Below are positions 32,183-42,542 of a stretch of 64,000 nt of DNA, piece by piece. The notes beneath the pieces are model-generated. The model made no database searches. It had not been told where the DNA came from and saw only the letters and a list, made by a program, of their open reading frames with translations. The stretch comes from Benincasa hispida (taxonomy: Eukaryota; Streptophyta; Magnoliopsida; Cucurbitales; Cucurbitaceae). Within the stretch, counting starts at the first letter, position 1; every line of letters starts with the position of its first letter. The translations under genes were made by a program, and so were the position numbers. The stretch lies in contig NC_052350.1 in NCBI RefSeq assembly GCF_009727055.1, positions 2,901,086 through 2,965,085 on the forward strand, given 5' to 3'.

Positions 32183-34401
32183 TGTTGGGATTGATGTCCT
32201 AATTCTCCCGGAGTCTCGTTGTTTTATAAAGATACACATTGTTCAATGAATAAAATAAGTGTTATTTAATTTTGGCATTTACTCATATCCAATAAACAAA
32301 GCTCCTTGGTTATCTTATGTGAACTTAAGCATGTATATGTGATATACAAGTGGATCATGCCTTTAAGTGATAACCTAAATAGGTTTGTAGTATAAGGATT
32401 AAGGTGGGATACCTGATCTTAGTGACACTACGGATACAGCCCGCTTTGTAGAAGTTTGCAAGTGTTGTAAACTACTACAGATGGTTGATCCTGACCATTC
32501 ATGTGGAGACATGCGAGCAGGAGTGTCCTATACAAAGAGTTTGTCAAGGGACCTGGACCACGAGATGACTAGACTTAAAGACTTGCATTCTCACCTAAAA
32601 CGACCATAGATTGATACGACCTCAATCCTGAGTATTTGGGAACTCCTGCCTTTGAAGGCGGTCCTTCATTAGTATAGGTGAGAGTGGCCAGATTGCCAAC
32701 TCAACATGCCTATCTTTTTGGAGATTTGTCTGATCTGGGAGCTGGGAACTTCAATCCAAAAGATGGAATTCACTTCTTTCTTGAAGCAGGGATAAGTAGA
32801 GAGATGGCTCCCTTAAGAGCTGATTTCGGGCTTGAACATAGTGGACCAGCTTCTCTTTGAAAGAGAAGACTCAGTCATTAGTAGGACTATGACTTTGTTT
32901 ATTAGAGGGATCAGTGGTACTTAAGGAGACAGATGTAACTATAGGGACATAACGGTTATTGGCCCAGCTGTACTTACGAGCGAGCTGTGAAGGGTTGTCG
33001 CACTGCTCATTGGTTAAGATGCACACATAATATATTTGTGGTAAGGAGAGTTCAGCTGTTGGTCTTTAATGGAATGTCTGGCAATTAATAGATGATGGAT
33101 CCCGTGACTAAAGAGTTTAGTCAATTATTCACCTACCGTTGGAGCTTCGAGCTACAGGTCCATGAGGTCCCCTTGGTAGCTCAATGGATTCAGTTGAGGA
33201 TCAATTCTTAGTATTGATTTGAGATGTTCAAATTGACAAGAGATATTTTGATTATATATAATATAATCGGTATGATGTATGAGATACATCTAGTGGATGA
33301 TTGATGTAAATGAGATTTACATTAAGTACCATGGATTAGAAAAAGAACTATGGTTTGTATGTTTCATGAGATGAAATATTAAAACTATAGGTTATAAATA
33401 TAGTATGAGAAGTTGTTTATCATTTATATTTATAATAATATTAATTATTGGATATTAATTCATTTTCCTTAAATAACCAAATTAGTGAGTGGTTATTGGA
33501 TTCATGGTAACCGTGAGTTTAAAAGAAAAATGGTTTTCCTATTTTGAAAAGGAGTTTTGCAAACGATTGAAAAAGTTTTTTGAGTTTTCTCTCTCACGTA
33601 AAGAAACTCACGGTAGTCGTCAAATAAATACGGATTTACTAAACGATGGTTGGGTTAGCTAAAGGATCGTATAGTATTTACTAAACGATCGCATAGTTTT
33701 GCTAGACGATCGTTTGCCCTAAGTAAACGATTGTGTAGAAACTGTAGGCGACAAACTGAGCTAAGCGATGAGCTAAATGATCATATAGCTTTTGTTAGAC
33801 GATCACTTAGTTTTAACTAAACGATTGGGCATCGACCTATGAGATAGGTCTCCACCTTCTCCCACTTGCCCAGTCGTGTACACGATCTGTGTTTCCTTTT
33901 TCGTCTGCCTCCAAGTCCGAACAGAGCCCAGCTTCTGATTCTCACACCGAGAATACTAAGGTAGCCTTGTTGGTGGTGTCAGACTCAACTCGACACCATC
34001 GAGGTTTTCTGGAGGCCGTCCGTGCTGTTGCTGAGGAGTTCGTGATCGGGGCGATCGTTAGGGATGGACGCAAACTGTTCGTGCTGTTGCTGAGGAGTTC
34101 GTGGCCAAGGCGATCATTGAGGACGAGCGCGAAGTGTTCATGTTGTGTTGCGGTTGTGTAGATCGAGCGTTCGAGGTTGCTGTTGTTCGAGCGTTCGTGC
34201 GCAACGGAGCATGGAGACGCTTCTGCCAATGTTCGTACAGTTTTTCCTTTTGTGCATTTGTAACTTTCATGCTGTAATTTCTGTATAAATTGTATAACCG
34301 TTTGTTTGAAGTCGATTATAAATGTTTTGTTCATTCATGATTGTGATTTGGAATTATCTTTCTTTCGCTGCTCATGGAAATCTCAAATCCAATTTCCTTC
34401 A
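32183..34401 (+). mobile_element. Solo LTR of Copia family B type
   Basis: Begins TGTTGGGATTGATGTCC and ends AATTTCCTTCA, the exact inverse layout of the Copia B-2 LTR (50770-53043). Flanking pentamers GTTTC (32178-32182) and GTTTT (34402-34406) form a target duplication with one mismatch. At 2.2 kb with no internal region, it is a solo LTR. It holds a palindrome array at 33640-33840. The 60-130 codon frames near 32678 and 33889-34334 fall inside the LTR and resemble nothing known. Confidence 0.85.
33640..33840. repeat. Palindrome array inside solo LTR
   Basis: Variants of ACTAAACGATCGCATAG, GCTAGACGATCGTTTG, GCTAAATGATCATATAGC and TTAGACGATCACTTAG. Inverse of the array at 51250-51420. Confidence 0.75.
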
Positions 34402-34529
34402 GTTTTGTATCTTACTTTCACGTTAGTATATTTATAAACCTCCCCCATTATATCTGATATATTTGTTATAAATAAAATAAAAAAAACTATTTATTGCCAA
34501 GTGGCTTTTTTTTGTTTTAAATAATTTTT

Positions 34530-35610
34530 TAGTTAAATTATAAAAAATGTCCATGAACTTTACACTTTGTGTCAAAAATGCCTTTGAAATTTCCAACATT
34601 TCAAAAATACCCTTAAACTTCCAAAATTAGTTTTAAAAGTACCCTTACGGTTACTTTTGGATTAAAACCACTAAATTTTTGTTTAAAAAATACATTGAAC
34701 TTTCAAAACTTTTGAAAATATCTTTAAACTTTTTTTAAAAAAAAAGTTAAAAAGTACCTCTTGTGTTATATGAACAGAAACGGTTCATATCGTCTTACCT
34801 CTCTATTTTCCATCTTTTTCTCCCCTCCCTTTTTCAATACACTCTTACTCCTCTTTTTATTAACTATTTGACACTTGTTTTTCTAAAATAAATAAAATTG
34901 CGCACTTTAATTAAGGCATAGGAACTATAAGAAGAAGAAAGATGATAAACAAAGACCAAATGATTTTAAGACTTGCATATTTTAACAAAATTGTAAGATA
35001 GTAGTTGTGCGTGTTAATAGCCAAATATATATTTTTTTAATCTAACTATTTATTGTTATGGTATATTTAAGATGAGGTTTTGATTTTAGAGTTTAGTGAA
35101 ATTTTGTGGGATTTTATGTTCTAACTTAAAATTTTTGTTTTTATTTTGGATGTTGAGAAAATTGGTGTAAGCTAAAAATTGAAACATTAAGAGAAATACG
35201 AGAGTATCTATATGAAAAAATGATAATATTTATATAATTTGTTTTAAAATTGGTTCTTTTCAAACTTAAGAGAATTTTGAGACAAATTGATCATCATATT
35301 AATGGTATGAGCATTTTTGTTTACTTTTTGTTTTAATTTTTAAAATTATTTTTTTCACGAGAAATTAACGGTTTCTGTTCAAATACTAATGGTGGAGGTA
35401 TTTTTTAACTTTTATTAAGTTAAGGTTATTTTTTAAACTTTTGAAAGTTGGATATTTTTTTAACAAAACTTTAACGATTTTTATCTAAAACTAACGACAA
35501 TGGTATTTTTTAACTTTTTTTTTTTAATTTAAAGTTATTTTTTAAACTTTTGAAATTTCGAAATTTTTTTTTACACAAATGTAAAATTCAAGGATATTAT
35601 ATANTATAAG
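34530..35610. mobile_element. Long-inverted-repeat nonautonomous DNA element (possibly Mutator-like)
   Basis: The left arm starts near 34545: ATGTCCATGAACTTTACA, then TTTGTGTCAAAAATG, then TTTGAAATTTCCAACATTTC. The right arm, read inverted from about 35600, gives ATATCCTTGAATTTTACATT, then TTTGTGTAAAAA, then TTCGAAATTTCAAAAGTTT. The arms extend a few hundred bases as AAACTTTTGAAA-type words. The middle is AT-rich with no ORF. It lies about 220 bases beyond the stop codon of the PADRE gene, on its 3' side. Exact ends and target duplication could not be fixed, partly because of an N at 35604. Confidence 0.6.
35604..35604. other. Assembly gap or ambiguous base (single N)
   Basis: One N in an AT-rich stretch at the edge of the long-inverted-repeat element. 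Confidence 0.95.
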
Positions 35611-35718
35611 ATATACCATGAAAAAGTGAAGAAGGAGACTTCCTCTTCACGAAAAAAAAAAGAAAAGAAAAGAAAAAAGGAAAAAGTATAAGAATAAATA
35701 AAATTTCCAGGATCTCTG

Positions 35719-35724
35719 TTTATT
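35719..35724 (-). promoter_or_regulatory. Candidate polyadenylation signal of the PADRE gene
   Basis: The minus strand reads AATAAA about 110 bases past the stop codon, within GGATAAATAAACAG. Plausible by position only. Confidence 0.4.
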
Positions 35725-35832
35725 TATCCACTATCTCTACGAACTACGATTATCGAAGCAAAAATGCTACCAAATTATTCGTTAAGCTCATACAAATTTC
35801 CGATTATTCCAAATTCACGATCGTCTTTCTCT

Positions 35833-36342
35833 CTATGTGCACGAAGTTTCAGCAATAGTTTCAAGCGCCGGCTTCCACGATCTCTGTTTCGACATCAATC
35901 TCTTCACTGCCTTCGAACTTTGATTCTCTCGATCACCGTCTTCCAATTTCAATTGATCCACATCCGCCGGAGAAATGCAAAGTTCACTGATCAAAACAGG
36001 AAAAATCCTACCAAACCCACTCGAATTTCCATGTTTCAAAGCCTTTGTAGCAATGAAACTCAGAGAACTCATTTCTTCGAGTGTTAGAACAGAGTAGAGA
36101 AGATCCATCGGAAGTAGAAAGTACAATCGCCGCCATTCGAGATCTTCGTCCGGTAAAAGGCCTTGAATCCGGTGGCCGATTTTGAGATCGCTGGAATCGC
36201 AGAGAAATTTGCCGGAATGCTCGATCATTAGTTCCGCGGCCTTCACTGGCTTCGTGAAACTCTGTAATTTTCCGTCTAAGGATAAGACCTTTGCGGCGCC
36301 ATTGGAAGCCATTGAAGGTGCACAAGAAACTGAATTCCCCAT
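35833..36342 (-). CDS. PADRE (DUF4228) domain protein
   Basis: A 169-residue intronless gene and the only intact host gene in the window. The start is the first ATG: it gives MGNSVSC, a good N-myristoylation context (Gly2, Ser6) with Cys7 for possible palmitoylation, so membrane attachment is likely. The PADRE pattern follows: a KVLSLDGKLQSF strand pair (18-29), a KPVKAAELMIEHSGKFLCDS helix region (31-50), IGHRIQGLLPDEDLEWRRLY (55-74) and the signature YFLLP (74-78) followed by MDLLYSVLTLEEMSSL. A C-terminal basic motif, SKQRSWKPALETI (151-163), is typical of the family. These plant-specific proteins are known mostly as stress- and pathogen-responsive; their biochemical activity is unknown. 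Neighbours are all transposons, so context adds nothing about function. Codon use and frame look clean. Confidence 0.93.
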   Translation of the reverse strand: MGNSVSCAPSMASNGAAKVLSLDGKLQSFTKPVKAAELMIEHSGKFLCDSSDLKIGHRIQGLLPDEDLEWRRLYFLLPMDLLYSVLTLEEMSSLSFIATKALKHGNSSGFGRIFPVLISELCISPADVDQLKLEDGDRENQSSKAVKRLMSKQRSWKPALETIAETSCT

Positions 36343-36410
36343 AGAGAGATTTTTGTTTGGGAAAAATGGGAGTTGCGCCGATAATAGAATCTCTCTCGCC
36401 GATGCTTGAA

Positions 36411-36418
36411 TTTATACA
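36411..36418 (-). promoter_or_regulatory. TATA box of the PADRE gene
   Basis: The minus strand reads TGTATAAA about 70 bases upstream of the ATG, a normal spacing for a short plant 5' leader. Just upstream (36427-36449) is a CTCTCT-rich stretch on the same strand, common in plant core promoters. Confidence 0.6.
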
Positions 36419-36449
36419 TGAATACGACAGAGACAGAGAGAGAGAGGGA

Positions 36450-37120
36450 AAAAAAGTGTGTTTCTTTTTTTATTTTTCTTGTTAAATTATAAATCCCATA
36501 TTTTGAGTTATTTATTTATTATATGATTTGTTTTTTTTTTTATGATTATTTTGAAGCAAGAGAGCATAAGAACAACCTAGTCTCCTATTTTTCTTTTTAA
36601 GAGCCTAATCTCCTCATTAGGACGATGGAGAAAATATAATTTACAAAAACATCTTTTCAAATTAAAAAAAAAAAAAACAACATTGAGAAGAAGCCAAAAC
36701 TATAATAATACCAGTTATCTTTATTCTATGGTATTAAATTTTGATTCACACATCGACATACTCATATGTATGTAGGTTTGATATTGACAGTAGAAGTGAA
36801 CCAACAATATTTTTATTATTTCGTAAAAAAAATTATACAAATAATTAACAGAATGTCATTGATGTGAATAAAATACAAATAATAAACCTTTTGTTAATGT
36901 TTTCATCATAATTCCATAAAATTAAGACCTCAACATTCTAAATATGGAAAATAAATCCATGATGAATGGAAGTTTTGTGGTGTTGCAGCAATGGATTATA
37001 AATTGATATAGTTACAATTGAACAAGATTATTTTTAAAAGTACAAACTTAGGAAATTCGAAAAATTAGAATTGAACTAGAATCGAATAGATTTAATGTTG
37101 AACTATAAGAATAATAAATT
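36450..37120. other. AT-rich intergenic sequence upstream of the PADRE gene
   Basis: Poly(T)/poly(A) runs at 36460-36560 and 36661-36680. No gene or clear repeat is recognised. It presumably holds the distal promoter. Confidence 0.5.
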
Positions 37121-37124
37121 TATG

Positions 37125-37225
37125 TCTAAAGCGAGCATAGCCTAAATGACTTATGAATATGCTAGCGACCAAGGAATCTGTGTTTCGAATCTTTGTGCCT
37201 CTATTGTACTAAAAAAATAATAATA
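37125..37225 (+). mobile_element. tRNA-derived SINE-like fragment
   Basis: A box-like CATAGCCTAAATGACTTATG and B box-like TGTTTCGAATCTT spaced as in a tRNA promoter, then CTATTGTACTAAAAAAATAA as 3' tail. The same TTGTACT ending is seen on the minus strand at 49618-49715. Confidence 0.5.
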
Positions 37226-37317
37226 AATTTAGGATAATTATCTTAAATGGTAAAACTGTTGAAAATATTTCCAAGTATAACAAAATGTCATTGTAAGTGA
37301 TAAACCAAACATCTATC

Positions 37318-37455
37318 ACCTACTTATTTATAAATATAGTAAAATTTCATTATCCATCAATAATAGACTGCGATAGACATCTACCAATAACAATAATAGA
37401 TGTCTATCACAGTTTATCGCTGATAGATAGTGCTATATTTATAAATAAGTTGATT
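37318..37455. repeat. Short inverted-repeat (hairpin) element with TATCA words
   Basis: CTTATTTATAAATATAG on the left (about 37321) is mirrored by CTATATTTATAAATAAG on the right (about 37432). Inside are GCGATAGACATCTA and TAGATGTCTATCAC in inverted order. The whole reads as a near-palindrome, MITE-like. Confidence 0.65.
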
Positions 37456-37801
37456 CATTTTCTTTTATTTAAAAATAATTCGTATGATTTATATGAAATT
37501 TGAGAGTTACTCGAATAGAAGTTGAAATTCTCTTACCTTTGTTGCCTTATAAAATAAACCTAAAGTTGAAGACGAAAAGAAAAATGTTTATTAAATACTA
37601 TTATATATTTTTAAAGCAACGGGGGGTTTTAAATAAAATTGACAAGATTCTGGTGCACCTAATTTGGCAGAAGAAAGCGAGAAATTTGGTGCGGCGGAGG
37701 GGAAACTGTCGGCAATAGATAGGAAATTTTGAGAGAATTAAATTGACTTAAAATGAAAATAGGCTTTTTCTTTTTTTCTTTTTTTTTTTTAATATTAATG
37801 A

Positions 37802-37857
37802 AAATAGGCAATTGGTGTGAGGGAAAATAGGCAATTGGTGTGAGGGAAAATAGGCAA
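37802..37857. repeat. 23-bp tandem repeat, about 2.4 copies
   Basis: Exact units beginning AAAATAGGCAATTGGTGTGA at 37802-37824 and 37825-37847, then a partial unit. Confidence 0.9.
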
Positions 37858-37864
37858 TGTGGCC

Positions 37865-38486
37865 GCTATATGGTGGTTGTCACTCTTTAAATGGTTAAAG
37901 TGTCGTCATGTTGTAATATATATATATATGACTTGTTTGATAGGTGATTTGAGATTTTAAGTACCTAAAAACGATTCAATAAAAATAAAAGTTGTATTTA
38001 TTTCTTGAGTTTATTTAAAATTATATTTTAATTTAAATAATTATTGAAAATATTATATTTATCAACCGTAAAATTAGTTATCAATTAAATATTAGATTGA
38101 TTATAATTTATAAATTATTATTAATTAATTTATGAACATGTTTATTATATGATATAATATTTTTTTAATATTATATTTTTTATAATACAATTACACAATA
38201 TATATTTTATTAAAAACTGAATTTCGTTTATAACGTGGAGTATTATATTTTTAATAGTTTTTATCTTTATTAATATAACTTTTCATTTTGAAATTTAAGA
38301 TTCAAAATCTGGATATACTAAAAATATTGGTCTAAATCATCAAATTTGAAAATAGTTTTTAGAAACAGAATCTAGATGGTCTATCAAACACATATTTGTT
38401 GAATGAATTTGAAAACATAAAACAAAATTTGGATTCCCATCCAAACATATCATGAATTTGTTAATCCTCTATTTGTAACTATTTGA
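37865..38486. other. AT-rich intergenic sequence
   Basis: No gene or named repeat seen. There is a short (TA)n run near 37917-37928. Confidence 0.5.
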
Positions 38487-39060
38487 GTCTTGTTTGATAG
38501 TCACGTGGTTTTTTTGTTTTTTGTTTTTGAAAATTAAGTCTATGACCCTACTTTCACCTCCATATTAATAATTTATTATTTATTTTTTACCAATTGTTTA
38601 AAAAAACAAGCCAAAATTTGAAATTAAAGAAGTGGCTTTTAAATTTTTGTTTTTGTTTTTAAAATTTTGCTAAGAATTCAACCATTATTGTAATAAAAAA
38701 AATTCAAATCATTATAAGAAATAGAGAGAAAATAGACTTAATTTTTAAAAAACAAATACAAAAAACGAAAGGGTTACCAGAGGCCTTAGTTTTTTGTTTT
38801 TCAAAGTTAAATCTATAAATATTCCATCCCACCTATAAAATTCTTGTTTTGTCATCTACTTTTTACCAATATTTTCGAAAACTAAACCAAGTTTTGAAAA
38901 CTAAAAAATAGCTTTTAAAAAACTTTTTTTTTAATAGAATTTAGCTAAGAACTCAACTCGTTTACTTAAGGAAAATACAAATTATTATGATAAATTGAAA
39001 GGAAATAAACTTAATCTTAAAAAACTAAAAATGAAAAATGAAATGGTTATCAAAGAAAGG
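38487..39060 (+). mobile_element. Two tandem copies of a ~300-bp MITE family (copies 1 and 2)
   Basis: Copy 1 (38487-38788) starts TTGATAGTCACGTGGTTT and ends AACGAAAGGGTTACCAGAGG. Copy 2 (38789-39060) ends GAAATGGTTATCAAAG. Both share, in order, TTTTGTTTTTGAAAATTAAG-like, TACTTTTTACCAAT, AACTAAAAA-TAGCTTTT, TTAGCTAAGAACTCAAC-like and CTTAATTTTTAAAAAAC blocks. Ends are imperfect inverted repeats (TTTGGTAACCATTT against AAATGGTTACCAAA). No ORF. Superfamily uncertain. Confidence 0.72.
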
Positions 39061-40295
39061 TTAAATTTTAGCCTAAGATGAATCTATTTTCATCATAGAT
39101 AAATATTTCAATTTTACCCCAATTAAAAAAATTCACTAATTTTCTAATATTTATATGCCCAATGTATATACTAATTTCGCTTCCCTACATTGTAAAATAA
39201 TTGTCCATGGAAGATCCAAAAATTTTGTTGACAAAGGATTTTATATAATTTAGTAAAAATAAATGTAACAAGTGAGGTTTGAACTTAGATCAAGAAGGAA
39301 GATAGAAGACAGATTTAACCTTAGATTAGTTAGTGATTTTGATATTATGATATATATATATATATATATCACATTATACAAGCCACTCTAAATAATTTCA
39401 AATTTTAGAAAAAGATTGATATAAAAATTTGGAAGAAAAATGAGAGTTGTGTGGTGATATGATAAAAGAGACCACCCAACTAATGATTGGGAATGGCAAA
39501 ATTTGATTCGATTTACTTGCCATTCGCAATCACCTAACTCTCCATGCCACAAATTTATATTTATTTATTACTCAAAAAAATAATAAATTCTTTTAATTTA
39601 TATATTTATTATCACCACACACACACACCACTAACAAACAGCTGCCTTTAAAGGAAAAGTCCTTTGATCCACTCTGGCTTTCAAAAGTGCTTTGGCTCTA
39701 TCCTACTATCACACCCAAATTGCTTTTCTTGTTGCTTTGTTTGTTGTTTGTTGTTCATTGTTCACACCTCCCCTACCTTTTTTAATAGAATCGTAGCCAA
39801 TTTATTTTGTATTTTATGTGATTGTTTATAGCTCTTGTATTTTTCAATTAAATTAGTTAGTTAACATTGAGGGGAGAATTGATTGATTGGAATAAAAGAA
39901 AAATGGTTGTGGTTGGAACGACAAAATGATCATTAATAGAGACAGTGGAAATAACGTTTTTGATATAATAACTTACGTTAATTTGTGTTCAAAAGAAAAC
40001 AATACACACATCATATTAGTTCTACATAGAAATTCTTAACCTTCATTTTGTTGTCTTCATTATCAGGACATGCATGTGTTGTGACAATTATGATTTTCTT
40101 CATTCACATTTTGCTTTACTCGCTACTTTCTCTCAATTTTCAAATAGTCGTCTCACTCTCAAACCTCAAATTATGGTTGCATTTATCTTACACTTGATAT
40201 TTGCTAATACAATGAGGTTGCATTTATCTTACCTTTGATATTTGTTGCTACAAAACGGCAGTAAGTTAAAATAATATATACACACATATATATAG
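39061..40295. other. AT-rich intergenic sequence with microsatellites
   Basis: (TA)n at 39350-39369 and (CA)n at 39615-39627. No coding region of note, and no other structure recognised. Confidence 0.5.
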
Positions 40296-40299
40296 AGAT

Positions 40300-40660
40300 G
40301 AAATCCACAACGCCATACCTATAGCGACGAAATACATCTTTTGTCTTTATCCATGTGACGAAAAACTGAAAGTTGCAAATTTGCGATGAATAAATCTAAT
40401 CGTCGCAAGTGGCATGCGATGAACACTCGAATCGTCGCAAGTGGAGTTGTATTTCAAGTCGTCGCAGTGAGCAATGAAAAATGATTTTGACGCATGTTAG
40501 CTCAATTAATTGGGCGGGATGTTTGGCGCTCAATCTGAGGGTTTGCGACAAAATGAGCTTTAGTTGCAAGCCGTCGTTGCGGTGAAAAAGGCTTTTGTCT
40601 CAATAATCTACGACGTAATAGTTTGCGACGAAATAAGATTTAGTCTCAAGAGGTTTTTTT
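40300..40660. mobile_element. CACTA-like subterminal-repeat fragment (tentative)
   Basis: A dense set of GCGACGAAA / CGTCGCAAG / TTTGCGACAAAA words on both strands (for example 40318, 40421, 40431, 40545, 40630). These resemble the subterminal repeats of plant CACTA elements. No CACTA terminus or transposase was found, so the element is a fragment or a different repeat with a similar motif. Confidence 0.4.
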
Positions 40661-42540
40661 AGAACCATTTACTTAGGATTTAGTCTTTAATCGTTTAGTC
40701 CGTCGCTCGTCTAAGAAGAGGAGTCGTGCACATCGTTGGTCTGAAGTTGGGAGGAACATTTAGGAGGGATCATTGTCGCCGTTCAGAGGACCACCCCATT
40801 TTCACTTTTACCTACATATTTAGAGGAGCTTCCATTTGCCGATGATGAATTTTTTTGTGATTGACCACAATGGTTTCAAATCTTCATTCACTTAGACCTC
40901 ATTTTGAAGAATAAGACAAACATAAAAGGAATAGGTTTGTGATCTCTCTATTTTGTTGCTTACATTTGATCATTGATTTTGGTTTTTAACTTGTGTGGGG
41001 TTTGATTCTTTTTCTTGTTCAATATTATGCAAATGATGGGTTGTTGGTAAATTTGTTGATCGTAAATGAATTAGTTGAGAATTTTAGTGTGGATTTTTTT
41101 TTTTTTTTTTTTGTGTTTTTTAGTTAACTTTAACATATTAAGAGGTGACATTTTGCCTTGAATCAAAATTAGAGTTCAAGGTATTCCACACATCATAAAA
41201 CGTAGGGAAAATTTGTGTTATATAGAAATGTAAGAAAAATTTGTGTTGCTTACGAAATGGCATTTTTTGTAACATAGAAACAGAAAAATTAAAAGGAAGA
41301 TCATTTTATGAAGAAATCTATTTTGAAAACTAATAATAAAAGGAGGAGATTCTGACCGTCAGTAGGAATGGTTTGTGGATTACGAAAAAAATTCTTCTAT
41401 TATTCTAGAATCTATAAAGAGTTTAGACAATTGAGGCATGATTGTGAATCCATTTGGGAAGTTATTGATTTCAATTTGATGGCTCTCAATTTGGAAAGTT
41501 ATTAATTTTATTTGGGTACATAAGCTGTGATTTGGAAGCAATTTTGTGATTGAGTATAGGTTTTTGTTTAAACTTTGATTTTGAGAATATTTGTGTGATT
41601 AAAATGTCGTTTTGGTTGCTATTTATGTGATTGGATTTTGCTTATGGGCTTATTGTTTGATTAAAGCATGATTTATTGTGCACAAATTTTGTTTTGAAGT
41701 TTGTCCACATACGAACAAATTTTTTTTGGAACTTACTATATAGTTAGAGGTTGTTCTCTTTATTAATTGGATTTTATGATTACTCATTGAAATATTTTTA
41801 TTTTTTTTTGTTAAAATATTCCATTCGAAAGTTTATTTTCTTCTTAGTTAATCTCCTTAAACGTACATAGTTTTTGTACTATTTTTTTTATCATTCTTAT
41901 TTTTAATTTTAGTTAAAACTTTGTTGATGAGAGATTTAAAAGGTGATTTGGATGCTATTTATGCCTTCAAGCTCAATTAGGGATATTGTTTAATTAGCAT
42001 GATGAAATTTTGATATGTCATTAACGGTTTCCATAAGATATTTGAGCTTATTATATATTTTTCTAGAGAATAGTTGTGTAGTTAAATTGTATGTGTTTGA
42101 AATAAGTTTTGGAGGCTACTCCGTGTGCTCAAAGTGTGATTTGGAAGTCATTATGTGATTAACGTTTGTTTTAGACTATTTGTGTAATTGAATTATGATA
42201 TTTACGCTATTGTGCCTATTATATTGAAGAGATTATTTGATTTATGTGATTCTATTTTTTGCTTGATTTTATTCTTGATTAAACTCCTTAAAAGTTTGTT
42301 GATTCTTGTGTTGTGTTGAATATGTTTGATTATTCTAATTATTATAGAAAGATGAAAGTTAAACATATTTTGCACATATTATTGTTTGTTTTAAATAAAT
42401 TTATGATAAGTTTCCATTTGATGTTTTTTATAGTGTAAAGTATGGATAATGTTGGACAAAATTTCGAAATAAATTATGTTTGATTTTATACTTGTAGTTT
42501 TTGTAATGAATTTGGAAAAAATATGTAATAATGTGATAAC
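40661..42540. other. AT-rich sequence without recognisable gene
   Basis: No long ORF. Words such as TTATGTGATT and TTTGTGTGATT recur loosely at 41540-42250, perhaps an old degenerate repeat. There is a 15-bp poly(T) run near 41098. Confidence 0.4.
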
Positions 42541-42542
42541 TA

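Noticed and set aside
33889..34334. Overlapping frames of 70-130 codons on both strands near the PADRE gene
   Set aside because: They lie inside the family B solo LTR, and the matching part of Copia B-2 LTR (51000-51330) shows no conserved protein.
35764..36409. Frames antisense to, or shifted from, the PADRE gene (35764-36087, 36182-36409, 36008-36325)
   Set aside because: Shadows of the real gene; no family features, and the PADRE frame explains the sequence.
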